Part shown: piece by piece, positions 17,820-27,493 of the stretch
Layout: each line of letters starts with the position of its first letter
Numbering within the stretch: position 1 is the stretch's first letter
Source of the DNA: Vicinamibacterales bacterium
GTDB lineage: Bacteria; Acidobacteriota; Vicinamibacteria; Vicinamibacterales; JAKQTR01
Length of the DNA: 44,734 nucleotides
Reading direction: 5' to 3'
Assembly (NCBI GenBank): GCA_025456345.1
Contig: JALOKU010000018.1
Location: forward strand, 1 to 44,734
Notes under the pieces: generated by a model
Database searches by the model: none
Told to the model about the DNA's origin: nothing
The model's input: only the letters and a program-made list of their open reading frames with translations
Position numbers and translations under genes: made by a program

Positions 17820-17821
17820 GT
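17795..17821. promoter_or_regulatory. Candidate VapB operator repeats
   Basis: TAGCATGT occurs at 17795-17802 and again at 17814-17821, 19 bases apart, with CACGTG at 17804-17809 between them. The position at the antitoxin 5' end and the two-turn spacing fit a binding site for two RHH dimers. Function is inferred. Confidence 0.35.
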
Positions 17822-18012
17822 CAAGTCCTTTCTGGGATCGGCGGAATCGGGACCGGAACCCCGTCCTGCCTCACTGCAACGCCGATGCCGAAGAGGACCG
17901 TCTGGAAGTCGTTGGAATCATGGTCGCTTCTGGATCTGGCCGGCGCCAGAGGGCAGTTTCTGCCACGCTCAGAGCCGGCGCGCATGGCAGGAATTGCCAT
18001 CCGGACGGCCGT

Positions 18013-18036
18013 GGGGTCAGACCCGGGTCTGACCCC
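18013..18036. repeat. 24-bp perfect palindrome, family 1 copy B
   Basis: Identical over all 24 bases to the copy at 12248-12271. It contains the stop codon of the minus-strand MFS gene at 18017-18019 and supplies that protein's last five residues. Confidence 0.85.
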
Positions 18037-19354
18037 AGCCGGCGGCGGCGGCGCGGCCGCGTTCCTCGCGCACGAAGAGCGTCAGGGCCAGCGCCAGCAG
18101 GAAGAACAGCGAGCAGAGCAGTATTGCGGATTGAAGTCCGAGGCGCACCTGGAGGACGCCCAGCGAGAGCAGCCCGAAAACCGCGGCGAGCTTCCCGAAT
18201 AGCCCCCAGAATCCGAAGAACTCTGCCGACTTCGACTCGGGACTGAACACGGCCACCAGCGTGCGGCTGGCCGATTGCGTCGCGCCGAGGCAGAGACCGG
18301 CCATCGCGCCCATGAACAGGAACACCGACTCGGCCCGCCACGCCGTTCCGAACGCTCCATTCAGCCACGCGGTGATGCCGGGCGTGCCCCAGATCCCGAC
18401 GATCGCCGCCACCCAGATGCCCAGCGTCACGTTGAACGTGCGCAGGTTGCCCCAGCGCTTCTGGAGGAACCCGAACCCGACGGCGCCGACGCTGGCCGTC
18501 AGGTTGGTGATCACGAACATCAGCATCTGGCTCGTCCGGCTCCACCGGATCACCTGGTCGCCGTAGATGAAGGCGAAGGCGATCACGATCGAAAGCCCGG
18601 CCATCGCGAAGAAGAACGACAGGAAGAAGATCAGGAGATCGCGAAACCCGCCCAGCGCGCGGCCCGTCTCGACGATCCGCCGGAACCCCATGGCCAGCAT
18701 CGACTCGCCAGGCGGCAGCACCTTTGGCGTGCCCCGCTCGCGCAGAAACACGAACGTCGGGACGGCGGCCACGAGGAAGAACAACGCGGTGATAGGGCCC
18801 ACGAGCCGTACGCGGTCGAAGTTTGCGAGCGTCTGATCACCGACGATGCCGAGCACGAGCGCCGTGCAGGCGATCCCGCCGACGTACCCGAGGCCCCACG
18901 CGAATCCCGAGATCTTGCCGAGTTCCTCGGTCGGGCCCAGGTCCGGCAGGAAGCTCGACGTGAACGACTCGCCGACGGAGAACCCATAGTTCGAAATGAC
19001 GACGAGCACGACGGCAAGCCAGACCTGGCCAGGGCTGGCGAAGTACAGGAGCGCCGTGGCCGCCACGGTTAGCAGGTAGCTGCCGAAGAGGAACCGCTTC
19101 TTGGCGGCGCGGAAGTCCATGATCGCGCCAAGCACCGGCGCGGTCAGCACCACGAGGCCGTAGCTCACCGACAGCGCCACGCTCCACAGCAGGTTGCCCA
19201 GGCGGTAGTCTGGGCCGTCGCCGACGATCAGGCGCGGGAAGATCACGCTGAAGACGACGGTGACAATCACGGTCGTGTAGCTGGAGTTGGCGAAGTCGAA
19301 CATCGCCCAGCCGAAGATCTCGCGCGCAGGCGCGCGGGGCGTCGTGGTCAACAC
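18017..19354 (-). CDS. MFS transporter, UMF1/Atg22-like
   Basis: This 445-residue protein has twelve hydrophobic helices and the family opening REIFGWAMFDFANSSYTTVI, typical of the UMF1 (Atg22-like) major facilitator group, related to eukaryotic vacuolar amino acid exporters. The substrate in bacteria is unknown; amino acids or small metabolites are the likely cargo. The start is taken at GTG 19354, with TTG 19351 equally possible; GAGGAGG ends three bases before the former and six before the latter. The frame is open further upstream but without signals. The final residues GQTRV and the stop come from the family 1 repeat. Divergent from the gene at 19462. Confidence 0.9.
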   Translation of the reverse strand: MLTTTPRAPAREIFGWAMFDFANSSYTTVIVTVVFSVIFPRLIVGDGPDYRLGNLLWSVALSVSYGLVVLTAPVLGAIMDFRAAKKRFLFGSYLLTVAATALLYFASPGQVWLAVVLVVISNYGFSVGESFTSSFLPDLGPTEELGKISGFAWGLGYVGGIACTALVLGIVGDQTLANFDRVRLVGPITALFFLVAAVPTFVFLRERGTPKVLPPGESMLAMGFRRIVETGRALGGFRDLLIFFLSFFFAMAGLSIVIAFAFIYGDQVIRWSRTSQMLMFVITNLTASVGAVGFGFLQKRWGNLRTFNVTLGIWVAAIVGIWGTPGITAWLNGAFGTAWRAESVFLFMGAMAGLCLGATQSASRTLVAVFSPESKSAEFFGFWGLFGKLAAVFGLLSLGVLQVRLGLQSAILLCSLFFLLALALTLFVREERGRAAAAGWGQTRV

Positions 19355-19376
19355 CGTCCTCCTCGTGAACGCGGCC

Positions 19377-19388
19377 GAATTGCAATTC
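19377..19388. promoter_or_regulatory. 12-bp AT-rich palindrome in a divergent promoter region
   Basis: GAATTGCAATTC is a perfect palindrome lying 23 bases upstream of the MFS start, between divergent genes. A second dyad, AGACCTGGTCT, lies nearby at about 19404-19414. Either could bind a regulator; there is no regulator gene adjacent. Confidence 0.25.
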
Positions 19389-19461
19389 TGATACAGGATC
19401 GGAGACCTGGTCTGGATATTTCGCGCAGATTCGGACTGCCCGGGACCGAACCCGATCCACA

Positions 19462-20316
19462 ATGCGCCCGATGACGCGTCCCCTCCACGTCGCCCCGCTC
19501 CTCGCGCTGCTCGCGATCGCGGGTGTCGCGCACGCCCAGGAACAGCCGCTTCCGGACTCCCGGGAATTCCTCGGCGACTCCTTGAGGTCCCTTCGCAGCA
19601 ACGACCTGCTGCGCATCCGCTATACCTACACCGAGAAGGAGGCGCGCTACACCTACGATTCCTCCGGGCGTGTGGTGAAGACGCAGCATCGCGTCTACGA
19701 CGTGGACCCGTCGCTCGAGCCCGAGTTGACCTATCGCCGTCTGGTCAGCGTCAACGGCGTGGAGCCGGCCGACCTGGCGAAGCGCGACGCCGAGCACCGG
19801 CGGAAAGTGCAGGAATGGGCGGCCGGGAGGCAGCGAGAGGGGCAGAGTGCCCGCGAGGCGCGCCTCCGGAGGGAGGCCGAGCAGGACAGATCCGAGCAGG
19901 CGGTGGTCGACGAACTGACCTCGATCTACGACTTCCGCATGACCGGCCGCGAGACGATCGACGGACGCCCCGCGATCGTCTATACGTTCGACCCGAGGCC
20001 CGGGTACACGCCCCGGACGCCGCAGGGCCGGATCATTCAGCGCTTCCGCGGGCAGGCCTGGGTCGACGAGCAGGACCGCGAACTAGTCCGACTGAAGACG
20101 GACGTCCTCGAGACGGTCTCCGTGAAGTTCGGGTTCATCTTCCGGCTGCTGCAGGGCAGCCGAGGTCACGTCGAGCGCCGCAAGATTGACGTCGACACGT
20201 GGCTGCCGACCTACACGCGATTCACGGGCAGCGGCCGGGTGTTCTTCCTCTGGCGAGTCGATCTCGACCAGGCAACGGAGTTCACGTCCTACCGCAAGAA
20301 GCCCGCGGGCGACTGA
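19462..20316 (+). CDS. Secreted/outer-membrane protein, possibly LolA-like fold
   Basis: The 284-residue product starts with a signal peptide (LHVAPLLALLAIAGVAHA, cleavage before QEQP). The mature part alternates charged helices (AEHRRKVQEWAAGRQREGQS) with beta strands (RPAIVYTFDPRPGY, GQAWVDEQDRELVRLKTDVL, VDTWLPTYTRFTGSGRVFF). This strand pattern resembles the half-barrel of LolA/outer-membrane lipoprotein-sorting folds seen in many acidobacterial secreted proteins, but no hard signature is present. ATG at 19462 or 19471 can serve as start; neither has a strong ribosome site. Family not recognised with confidence. Confidence 0.7.
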   Translation: MRPMTRPLHVAPLLALLAIAGVAHAQEQPLPDSREFLGDSLRSLRSNDLLRIRYTYTEKEARYTYDSSGRVVKTQHRVYDVDPSLEPELTYRRLVSVNGVEPADLAKRDAEHRRKVQEWAAGRQREGQSAREARLRREAEQDRSEQAVVDELTSIYDFRMTGRETIDGRPAIVYTFDPRPGYTPRTPQGRIIQRFRGQAWVDEQDRELVRLKTDVLETVSVKFGFIFRLLQGSRGHVERRKIDVDTWLPTYTRFTGSGRVFFLWRVDLDQATEFTSYRKKPAGD

Positions 20317-20355
20317 CCGGCCCCGTGGCGCGGCGGCCCTCCCCGGACACCCGAT

Positions 20356-20385
20356 TTGAGCCTGCCAGTTTGAAGGCTGTATGAT
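20356..20385 (+). promoter_or_regulatory. Candidate sigma-70 promoter for the mutase operon
   Basis: TTGAGC at 20356-20361 and TATGAT at 20380-20385 are 18 bases apart. Transcription would start near 20392, giving a leader of about 98 bases before the mutase GTG. I looked for a cobalamin riboswitch in that leader and did not see one. Confidence 0.4.
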
Positions 20386-20489
20386 CCGTCCAGTGCGGCG
20401 GATGACGGTCCCGGTGCGGGCCCTCCGCCGGCGGGCCAGCGCGGCCCGCGCCCCGCCACGCACCAGCCCGTCAGCCGCAGGAGAACTCC

Positions 20490-22646
<2,157 letters not shown>

Positions 22647-22662
22647 CGGCGGAGCCCTTCAG

Positions 22663-23676
22663 ATGCTGACGCCGGCCGAGCGCGCGCTGACCGACGCGAT
22701 CACAGGCCAGCCTGGCCCGCCGAAGCGCCGCGCCATCGCGAAGGCCATCACCCTGCTCGAATCGACGCAGGCGGATCACCGCGCGCGCGCCGACGAGGTG
22801 CTGAACGCGCTGCTGCCGCGAAGCGGCCAGTCGTTCCGCCTCGGCATCTCCGGCGTCCCCGGCGTCGGCAAGAGCACGTTCATCGAGACGCTCGGCCTGC
22901 AGCTCATCGAGCACGGGCACCGCGTGGCGGTGCTGGCCGTCGACCCGTCGAGCACGGTGTCGGGCGGGTCGATCCTCGGCGACAAGACGCGCATGGCCCG
23001 GCTCTCGGCCGACGACCGCGCGTTCATCCGCCCCAGCCCCTCGTCGGGCACGCTCGGCGGAGTGGCCGAGAAGACGCGCGAGTCGATGCTCGTCGTGGAA
23101 GCCGCCGGCTACGACGTCGTCATCGTCGAGACGGTTGGCGTCGGGCAGAGCGAGACGGCGGTGGCGGGCATGACCGACATGTTCGCGCTGCTGCAGCTGC
23201 CCAACGCAGGCGACGATCTGCAAGCGCTCAAGAAAGGCATCACGGAGCTGGCCGACATCATCGTCGTCAACAAGGCGGATCTCGACGAGGCCGCCGCCAC
23301 GCGGGCTCGCGCGCAGATCACCTCATCGCTTCGCCTGCTCGGCCTGCACGGCCGTCCGGAGGACGCGCCCGAGGACGCGGCCGTGTGGCATCCCCAGGTC
23401 ATGCAGGTGAGCGCGCTCACGGGGCAGGGGGTGGCCGGGTTCTGGGCCGAGGTGTCCCGCTTCCGCGCGCTCCAGTCCGCCGGCGGCCGCTTCGCGCGGC
23501 GGCGTCAGCAGCAGAGCGAGGCCTGGATGCGGGAGCGCCTTGAGGCCGGATTGCGCCAGCGCTTCCGCGCGCACCCGGCCGTGAAAGCGGCGTGGCCGGG
23601 CCTGCTCGATGACGTGCGCGCCGGACGGCTGGCGGCATCCGTGGCGGCCCGGCGGCTGCTCGATCTGATGGACTGA
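22663..23676 (+). CDS. meaB: MeaB/ArgK-type GTPase, methylmalonyl-CoA mutase chaperone
   Basis: The 337-residue G protein has the P-loop GVPGVGKST starting at residue 64, the AVDPSS segment, VIVETVGVGQSE (G3 region) and NKAD (G4). MeaB proteins gate adenosylcobalamin delivery to methylmalonyl-CoA mutase and protect the enzyme from inactivation. The C-terminal arginine-rich helices form the dimerisation arm. The gene starts 16 bases after the mutase stop and is clearly in the same operon. Length is normal for the family. Together the two genes make the propionate-to-succinate arm, though no propionyl-CoA carboxylase or epimerase lies in this window. Confidence 0.97.
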   Translation: MLTPAERALTDAITGQPGPPKRRAIAKAITLLESTQADHRARADEVLNALLPRSGQSFRLGISGVPGVGKSTFIETLGLQLIEHGHRVAVLAVDPSSTVSGGSILGDKTRMARLSADDRAFIRPSPSSGTLGGVAEKTRESMLVVEAAGYDVVIVETVGVGQSETAVAGMTDMFALLQLPNAGDDLQALKKGITELADIIVVNKADLDEAAATRARAQITSSLRLLGLHGRPEDAPEDAAVWHPQVMQVSALTGQGVAGFWAEVSRFRALQSAGGRFARRRQQQSEAWMRERLEAGLRQRFRAHPAVKAAWPGLLDDVRAGRLAASVAARRLLDLMD

Positions 23677-23712
23677 ATACCGCTACGTGCCCAGAGGCAC
23701 CGCGCAGATGCG

Positions 23713-23737
23713 GTGGATGGCGAGGTCGGCCATCCAC
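23713..23737 (+). other. Hairpin downstream of meaB
   Basis: GTGGATGGC (23713-23721) pairs with GCCATCCAC (23729-23737) around a seven-base loop. A second stem, CACCGC (23698-23703) with GCGGTG (23710-23715), would compete with it. No T run follows, so it is only a possible factor-assisted end or RNA-stability structure for the mutase transcript. Confidence 0.3.
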
Positions 23738-23859
23738 AGCCAGCCGGCAGGAGGATGATGCGGACGCGTCAGGCGCCGCCGCGCCTGGCTCAGTTCGAGG
23801 CGGACTGTGGGGTCAGTCGCGACGGCATAGCGGCGGGGATGGGACTCCGGCCACACCGG

Positions 23860-23952
23860 CTAGAGAACGTCGCTTCGGCCAGCCATCAGCATCGCGAGGC
23901 CGAGCACGGCCACAGACGCCCCGACGAACATTCCAATCATGAAGCTGATCAT
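23860..23952 (-). CDS. 30-residue single-pass membrane protein, DUF3789-like
   Basis: The predicted product is 30 residues: MISFMIGMFVGASVAVLGLA followed by a short hydrophobic end and AGRSDVL. It is one membrane helix with a short polar tail. The support is the ribosome site AGGAGG five bases before the ATG and the resemblance to DUF3789-type micro-proteins (start MxxFxxGMFVGA...). Such proteins occur widely but have no assigned role. The gene lies 127 bases past the end of the outer-membrane barrel gene on the same strand and may share its transcript. Confidence 0.6.
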   Translation of the reverse strand: MISFMIGMFVGASVAVLGLAMLMAGRSDVL

Positions 23953-24079
23953 CGCCGCCTCCTGAACGCTCCGTTGATGGCGTCGGCGTCGGGCCGTTCG
24001 CCGCTGGCGTCGCGCCGCACACAGAGCCCTGACTCCGCAGCCCCGACCCGGGTCGAGGCCCGGTGTGTGGACAGGCCGG

Positions 24080-24571
24080 TCATCTGAACGTGTAGCCGGC
24101 GGCCAGCTTGAAGTCCGGGCTGTCGAAGGCGCCCACCTTCATCTCGAAGAAAAGGCCGCTGCGCAGCCCGATGCCCGCGAAAACGTTCAGCCCCGGCCCC
24201 ACGTCGTCTCCGTGCTTGCCGTTGCCGCTGATGAGGTTCATCGCAGGGCCAGCGCCCACGTACGCCTGCCATCCCGGGCTGATCGGCATCCAGTAGCCGA
24301 ACTCCATGCCGAACGCCACCACGGTCCGGTCGTCGCCGAAGCCGGCCTCCACGGTCGGCTGGAAGCGCAGCCGGTCCCAGAGCGGCTTGGTGACGTAGTG
24401 GCCGCCGATGAAGAACTGATCGGGGTTCGCGCTCAGGCCGGCGCGCACCCCGCCGCCATCCTGGGCAGACGCGGATGGCACAGACCCGGCCACCGCCATC
24501 CAGCCGGCGGCCAAAACGGTGAGCAGAGCACGCCATGTCGGTTTTTCACGGCAGGCGAGCATCTTTTTCAT
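24080..24571 (-). CDS. Outer-membrane beta-barrel protein
   Basis: The 163-residue protein has a signal peptide (residues 1-36, TWRALLTVLAAGWMAVAG, cleavage at ASAQ) and a mature part of alternating amphipathic strands with the usual terminal phenylalanine-type ending (KLAAGYTFR). Phrases such as FIGGHYVTKPLWDRLRFQPT, VVAFGMEFGYWMP and LNVFAGIGLRSGLFFEMKVG are typical of small eight-stranded barrels of the opacity/OmpW class. The ATG at 24571 is taken because the signal peptide begins there; GGAAG lies upstream. Ligand unknown. Divergent from the PAS-phosphatase gene. Confidence 0.8.
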   Translation of the reverse strand: MKKMLACREKPTWRALLTVLAAGWMAVAGSVPSASAQDGGGVRAGLSANPDQFFIGGHYVTKPLWDRLRFQPTVEAGFGDDRTVVAFGMEFGYWMPISPGWQAYVGAGPAMNLISGNGKHGDDVGPGLNVFAGIGLRSGLFFEMKVGAFDSPDFKLAAGYTFR

Positions 24572-24820
24572 ACGTGCTTCCGCCGGGTCACACCAGCGCC
24601 CTTCCTGGACCGCAGGCGCGACCCCTTCGTGAATCCGAAGCAAGAACAATGCCCGTCCCCCGGTGTCACGTGCCTCCGGAACCTGGCCCCGGCGGCCGCC
24701 GTATCCCAAAGTGATCCAGCGCTTGGACGGGAGCCGACCGTCGGAGTGATGCTCCAACAAGCCGTCTTGCGCGCACAATCGGATTTCGCCGCGTCGGCGA
24801 CCGTGCCAGGAGGCCCCCCA

Positions 24821-26476
24821 GTGGCGCAGCGTCCCCGCCTCGCGTCCGAGTTGCGTCGTCTCAGACCGCCGTCCGCGCAGTCATCACCGGAGCCCGCCCT
24901 GCTCGCCACGGCCAGGAGCGTCCTCACCGGGCAGTTGTCGGTCTCGTCCCGGCTTCTGCGGCGCATCATCGACAGCCTCGCCGAGGGCGTCGTCGTCGCC
25001 GACGCGGAGGGCCGCTTCGTGCTCTTCAACCCGGCCGCCGGGAAGATCCTGTCGCTGGGGTTCATGGACGTTCCCTTGACTGAGTGGAACTCGGTTTACG
25101 GGTGCTTCAAGCCCGACATGGTGAGTCCCTTTCCGCCTGAAGAGTTGCCGCTCGCGAGGTCGCTGCGCGGTGAAGCCGTCGATGATTGCGAGATCTTCAT
25201 CCGGAGGAACGGTAGACCCGCCGGCGGCTGGATCAGCGTCAGCAGCCGCCCGATCTCGGACGGCGACGGCCGCACCCTGGGCGGAGTCGTGACGTTTCGG
25301 GACATCACCGACCAGAAGCACCAGCTCGAGCGCCAGCAGCTCCTGTCGAAGATTGTCGAGGACACCGCCGATGCCGTCCTCGTCACCGACAGCGCGGGGA
25401 ACATCGAATACGTCAATGCCGCGTTCGAGCAGATGACCGGGTTCACCCGGGCCGAGGTGCTGGGCAAGAACCCCAGTCTCCTCGCGTCCGGCCAGCACTC
25501 CAGCGGCTTCTACAAAGATCTCTGGGAGGCGCTGCTTCGCGGCGAGGTGTTCCGCGACACGATCACCGACCGCCGGAAAAATGGCGAACTCTACTTGTCG
25601 AGTCAGACCATCACGCCCCTGAAGTCGCCCGGCGGCGCGGTCTCTCACCTGGTGTCCATCGCGAGAGACGTGACTGAACGGCGGAAGATGACCGCCCTCG
25701 AGCACAGCCTGCAACTCGCCCGGCAGGTGCAGCAGCGGCTGTTCCCGACGAGGCCGCCGCAGGTGCCGGGGCTCGACGCGTGGGGCGTCTCGATTCCCGC
25801 GCATGCGACGGGCGGTGACTACTTCGATTTCCTTTCACTGCCCGGCGGCTCCCTGGGACTGGTCATTGGCGATGTGAGCGGCCACGGGTTCGACTCGGCC
25901 ATCCTCATGGCCCAGACGCGCGCCCTGGTGCGTGCGGCCGCGCGCCGCGAGCCCGGCCCGGCCAGGATCCTGGCCGATCCGGCCAGGATCCTGGCCGAAG
26001 TGAACGCGCTTCTCGCGCCCGACCTGGGCGAGAACCGCTTCGTCAGCATGATTGCCGTCGGCGTCGACCCGCAGACCCGCGCGATCAGGTGGGCCAACGC
26101 CGGGCACGTGCCCGGCTACGTGATCGACCGGGCAGGCCGCGTCAAGACGGAACTCGGCAGCACGGGCATGGTGCTCGGCTTGTTTCCCGACGCGGAATTC
26201 GGCGTCGAGCACGGGCCGGCCCTCGAGCGCGGCGACTTGCTCGTGCTGTTCACGGACGGTGTCACGGAGGCAGAGGCGCCCGACGGCACCATGTTCGGCG
26301 CCGAATGGGCGCTGGACGTCGTGCGCGCGCACGCGCACCGCAGCTCCGCCGACATCCTCGAGGCGCTCTGCGACGCCGTCCGGGGTTTCGCGGAGAACCG
26401 CCCCCAGCAGGACGACGTCACGGCGATTGTCTGCCGGATCCTCGACGTGGAGGAACCGGCCCCGCGGACCGGTTAG
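24821..26476 (+). CDS. PAS-PAS-PP2C (SpoIIE/RsbU-type) serine phosphatase
   Basis: The 551-residue protein carries two PAS domains (about 40-165 and 170-290; VVVADAEGRFVLFNPAAGKI and VLVTDSAGNIEYVNAAFEQM, each followed by the usual RDIT/RDVTERR linker) and a C-terminal PP2C/SpoIIE phosphatase (about 300-545). Metal-binding acidic motifs are visible: ATGGDYFDF, IGDVSGHGFDSAILMAQ, LFTDGVTEAEAPDG and QQDDVTAIV. Such proteins sense a small ligand, redox state or light through PAS and dephosphorylate anti-sigma antagonists in partner-switching systems; no STAS or HPK-like partner is encoded here. GTG at 24821 is chosen because CAGGAGG lies seven bases upstream; an ATG at 24749 is the alternative. 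A seven-residue tandem duplication (PARILAD/PARILAE) lies in the phosphatase domain. Confidence 0.93.
   Translation: MAQRPRLASELRRLRPPSAQSSPEPALLATARSVLTGQLSVSSRLLRRIIDSLAEGVVVADAEGRFVLFNPAAGKILSLGFMDVPLTEWNSVYGCFKPDMVSPFPPEELPLARSLRGEAVDDCEIFIRRNGRPAGGWISVSSRPISDGDGRTLGGVVTFRDITDQKHQLERQQLLSKIVEDTADAVLVTDSAGNIEYVNAAFEQMTGFTRAEVLGKNPSLLASGQHSSGFYKDLWEALLRGEVFRDTITDRRKNGELYLSSQTITPLKSPGGAVSHLVSIARDVTERRKMTALEHSLQLARQVQQRLFPTRPPQVPGLDAWGVSIPAHATGGDYFDFLSLPGGSLGLVIGDVSGHGFDSAILMAQTRALVRAAARREPGPARILADPARILAEVNALLAPDLGENRFVSMIAVGVDPQTRAIRWANAGHVPGYVIDRAGRVKTELGSTGMVLGLFPDAEFGVEHGPALERGDLLVLFTDGVTEAEAPDGTMFGAEWALDVVRAHAHRSSADILEALCDAVRGFAENRPQQDDVTAIVCRILDVEEPAPRTG
25958..25999 (+). repeat. 21-bp tandem duplication inside the phosphatase gene
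   Basis: Units at 25958-25978 and 25979-25999 match at 20 of 21 bases. Each contains the perfect 16-base palindrome GGCCAGGATCCTGGCC, so each strand can fold a hairpin; this favours replication slippage. It duplicates PARILAD in frame, just after the GHGFDSAILMAQTRA segment. Confidence 0.8.
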
Positions 26477-26480
26477 AATA

Positions 26481-26498
26481 GGGGTCGGGACCAATTAG
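26481..26498. repeat. REP-like element head, family 2 copy B
   Basis: GGGGTCGGGACCAATTAG matches 17071-17088 at 17 of 18 bases. It begins four bases after the phosphatase stop. The long hairpin seen after copy A is missing; only a four-pair stem AGCG/CGCT (26497-26510) follows. Confidence 0.7.
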
Positions 26499-26567
26499 CG
26501 CAGAGACGCTCCGCCGGCGACGATTCTGTAAGCAGGCCAGGACACGCGCTGGCATGGGAGACCGGAC

Positions 26568-26939
26568 ATGACGACGAGGACGATCGCGGCGGTGATGATG
26601 GCTGTGCTGCTCGCGGCGCCGGGCGCCGTTCTGGCGCAGGCGGGCCAGGACCAGGCGAAGCCGGCTCAACTGGTGAAGCTCTCCTTCGACGACAAAGGCT
26701 ACGTCGTGACCCCGTCCACGGTGACGAAGGGCGTGCCGGTGAAGATGGACGTGGATCTCGACACGGTGAAGGGCTGCATGCGCACCGTCGTCATCGACGC
26801 GTTCAACGTGAAGCAGACGGTGAAGGCCGGCGCCACGACGATTGAGTTCACGCCGACCAAGTCGGGTCCGATTCAGATTGTGTGCGGCATGAACATGGGC
26901 AAAGGCCAGTTCACCGTCGCCGAGCCGGCCACGAAGTAG
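26568..26939 (+). CDS. Secreted cupredoxin-domain protein
   Basis: The 123-residue protein has a signal peptide (IAAVMMAVLLAAPGAVLA) and a cupredoxin-like beta-sandwich with the family pattern KGCMRTVVIDAFNVKQTV, IEFTPTKSGP and the copper-binding end CGMNMGKGQFTV. Members of this group (COG4633-like) often accompany copper-transporting ATPases and may bind copper at the periplasmic face; Cys and Met in the CGMNMG loop are the likely ligands. No copper ATPase lies nearby. GACC and GGAGAC precede the ATG, a moderate ribosome site. The gene follows the family 2 repeat. Confidence 0.88.
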   Translation: MTTRTIAAVMMAVLLAAPGAVLAQAGQDQAKPAQLVKLSFDDKGYVVTPSTVTKGVPVKMDVDLDTVKGCMRTVVIDAFNVKQTVKAGATTIEFTPTKSGPIQIVCGMNMGKGQFTVAEPATK

Positions 26940-26981
26940 CGCCGCGCGTGCGCGCAGGGCCGCTGCGCCGGTGGGCCGGCG

Positions 26982-27371
26982 TCAGTGCACGGTGAAGGGC
27001 TCACTGAGCGTGAAGGGGGCGATCCGGGCGTCGAAGGGATTCCCCCCGCGCGTCACCATCTGGTAGGTCCCCTCCATCATTCCGTGAGGCGTCGGCAGCC
27101 GGCAGCCGGAGGTGTAGCTGAACGACTCGCCCGGGGCCAGCACCGGCTGTTCGCCGACCACTCCCGGTCCTTTCACGTCTTCCGCGTGATTGTTCCCATC
27201 GGTGATGACCCAATGGCGCGCCATCAGCTGGACGGTGTCGTCTCCCTCGTTCGAGATCGTCACCGTGTAGAGGAAGAACCAGTGCTGCGACGCGGGGCTG
27301 GAGCGATCCGCGGAGTATTCGGCCTCGACCCGGACGCGGATGCGGTTTGTGACGGCTTCTGATGTGGACAT
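26982..27371 (-). CDS. apaG: ApaG (DUF525) protein
   Basis: The 129-residue protein has the full ApaG fold: YTVTISNEGDDTVQLMARHW, then ITDGNNHAEDVKGPGVVGEQ, then PVLAPGESFSYTSGCRLPTP and HGMMEGTYQMV. This is an immunoglobulin-like beta sandwich with a glycine-rich loop that can bind pyrophosphate-type ligands. The precise role in bacteria is unsettled; in enterobacteria it is linked to cobalt resistance and Mg2+ efflux phenotypes. The start at 27371 is chosen because family members begin at this position and the 52 upstream codons have no homologous look. Length is normal. Confidence 0.95.
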   Translation of the reverse strand: MSTSEAVTNRIRVRVEAEYSADRSSPASQHWFFLYTVTISNEGDDTVQLMARHWVITDGNNHAEDVKGPGVVGEQPVLAPGESFSYTSGCRLPTPHGMMEGTYQMVTRGGNPFDARIAPFTLSEPFTVH

Positions 27372-27493
27372 CGTCTGTCCATGGTGAACGAAGCGGCGAT
27401 GTTCGCGCAAGTGCCGCGTCGGGCGCCGTCGGGCCGGCGGGTGGTGCAACCGGTTCTGGCTCGATCGTGGTCTGCCGGGACTCGACCTCGCGA

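Noticed and set aside
17819-17824. TTGACA on the minus strand as the -35 box of the antitoxin promoter
   Set aside because: The only good -10-like string (TATACG) is 22 bases away, too far for a normal sigma-70 promoter.
20392-20489. Possible cobalamin riboswitch ahead of the B12-dependent mutase
   Set aside because: The 98-base leader is GC-rich with pairing potential but lacks a recognisable B12 box and the core order; only about half the length needed is present.
23755-24087. Plus-strand frame starting ATGATGCGG with a GCAGGAGG ribosome-like site
   Set aside because: It runs antisense to the 30-residue membrane protein gene and its product is low-complexity His/Arg-rich; the good ribosome-like site alone is not enough.
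24065-24820. Longer N-terminal part of the PAS-PP2C protein
   Set aside because: The upstream codons run antisense to the outer-membrane barrel gene, and the GTG at 24821 has a strong ribosome site right before it.
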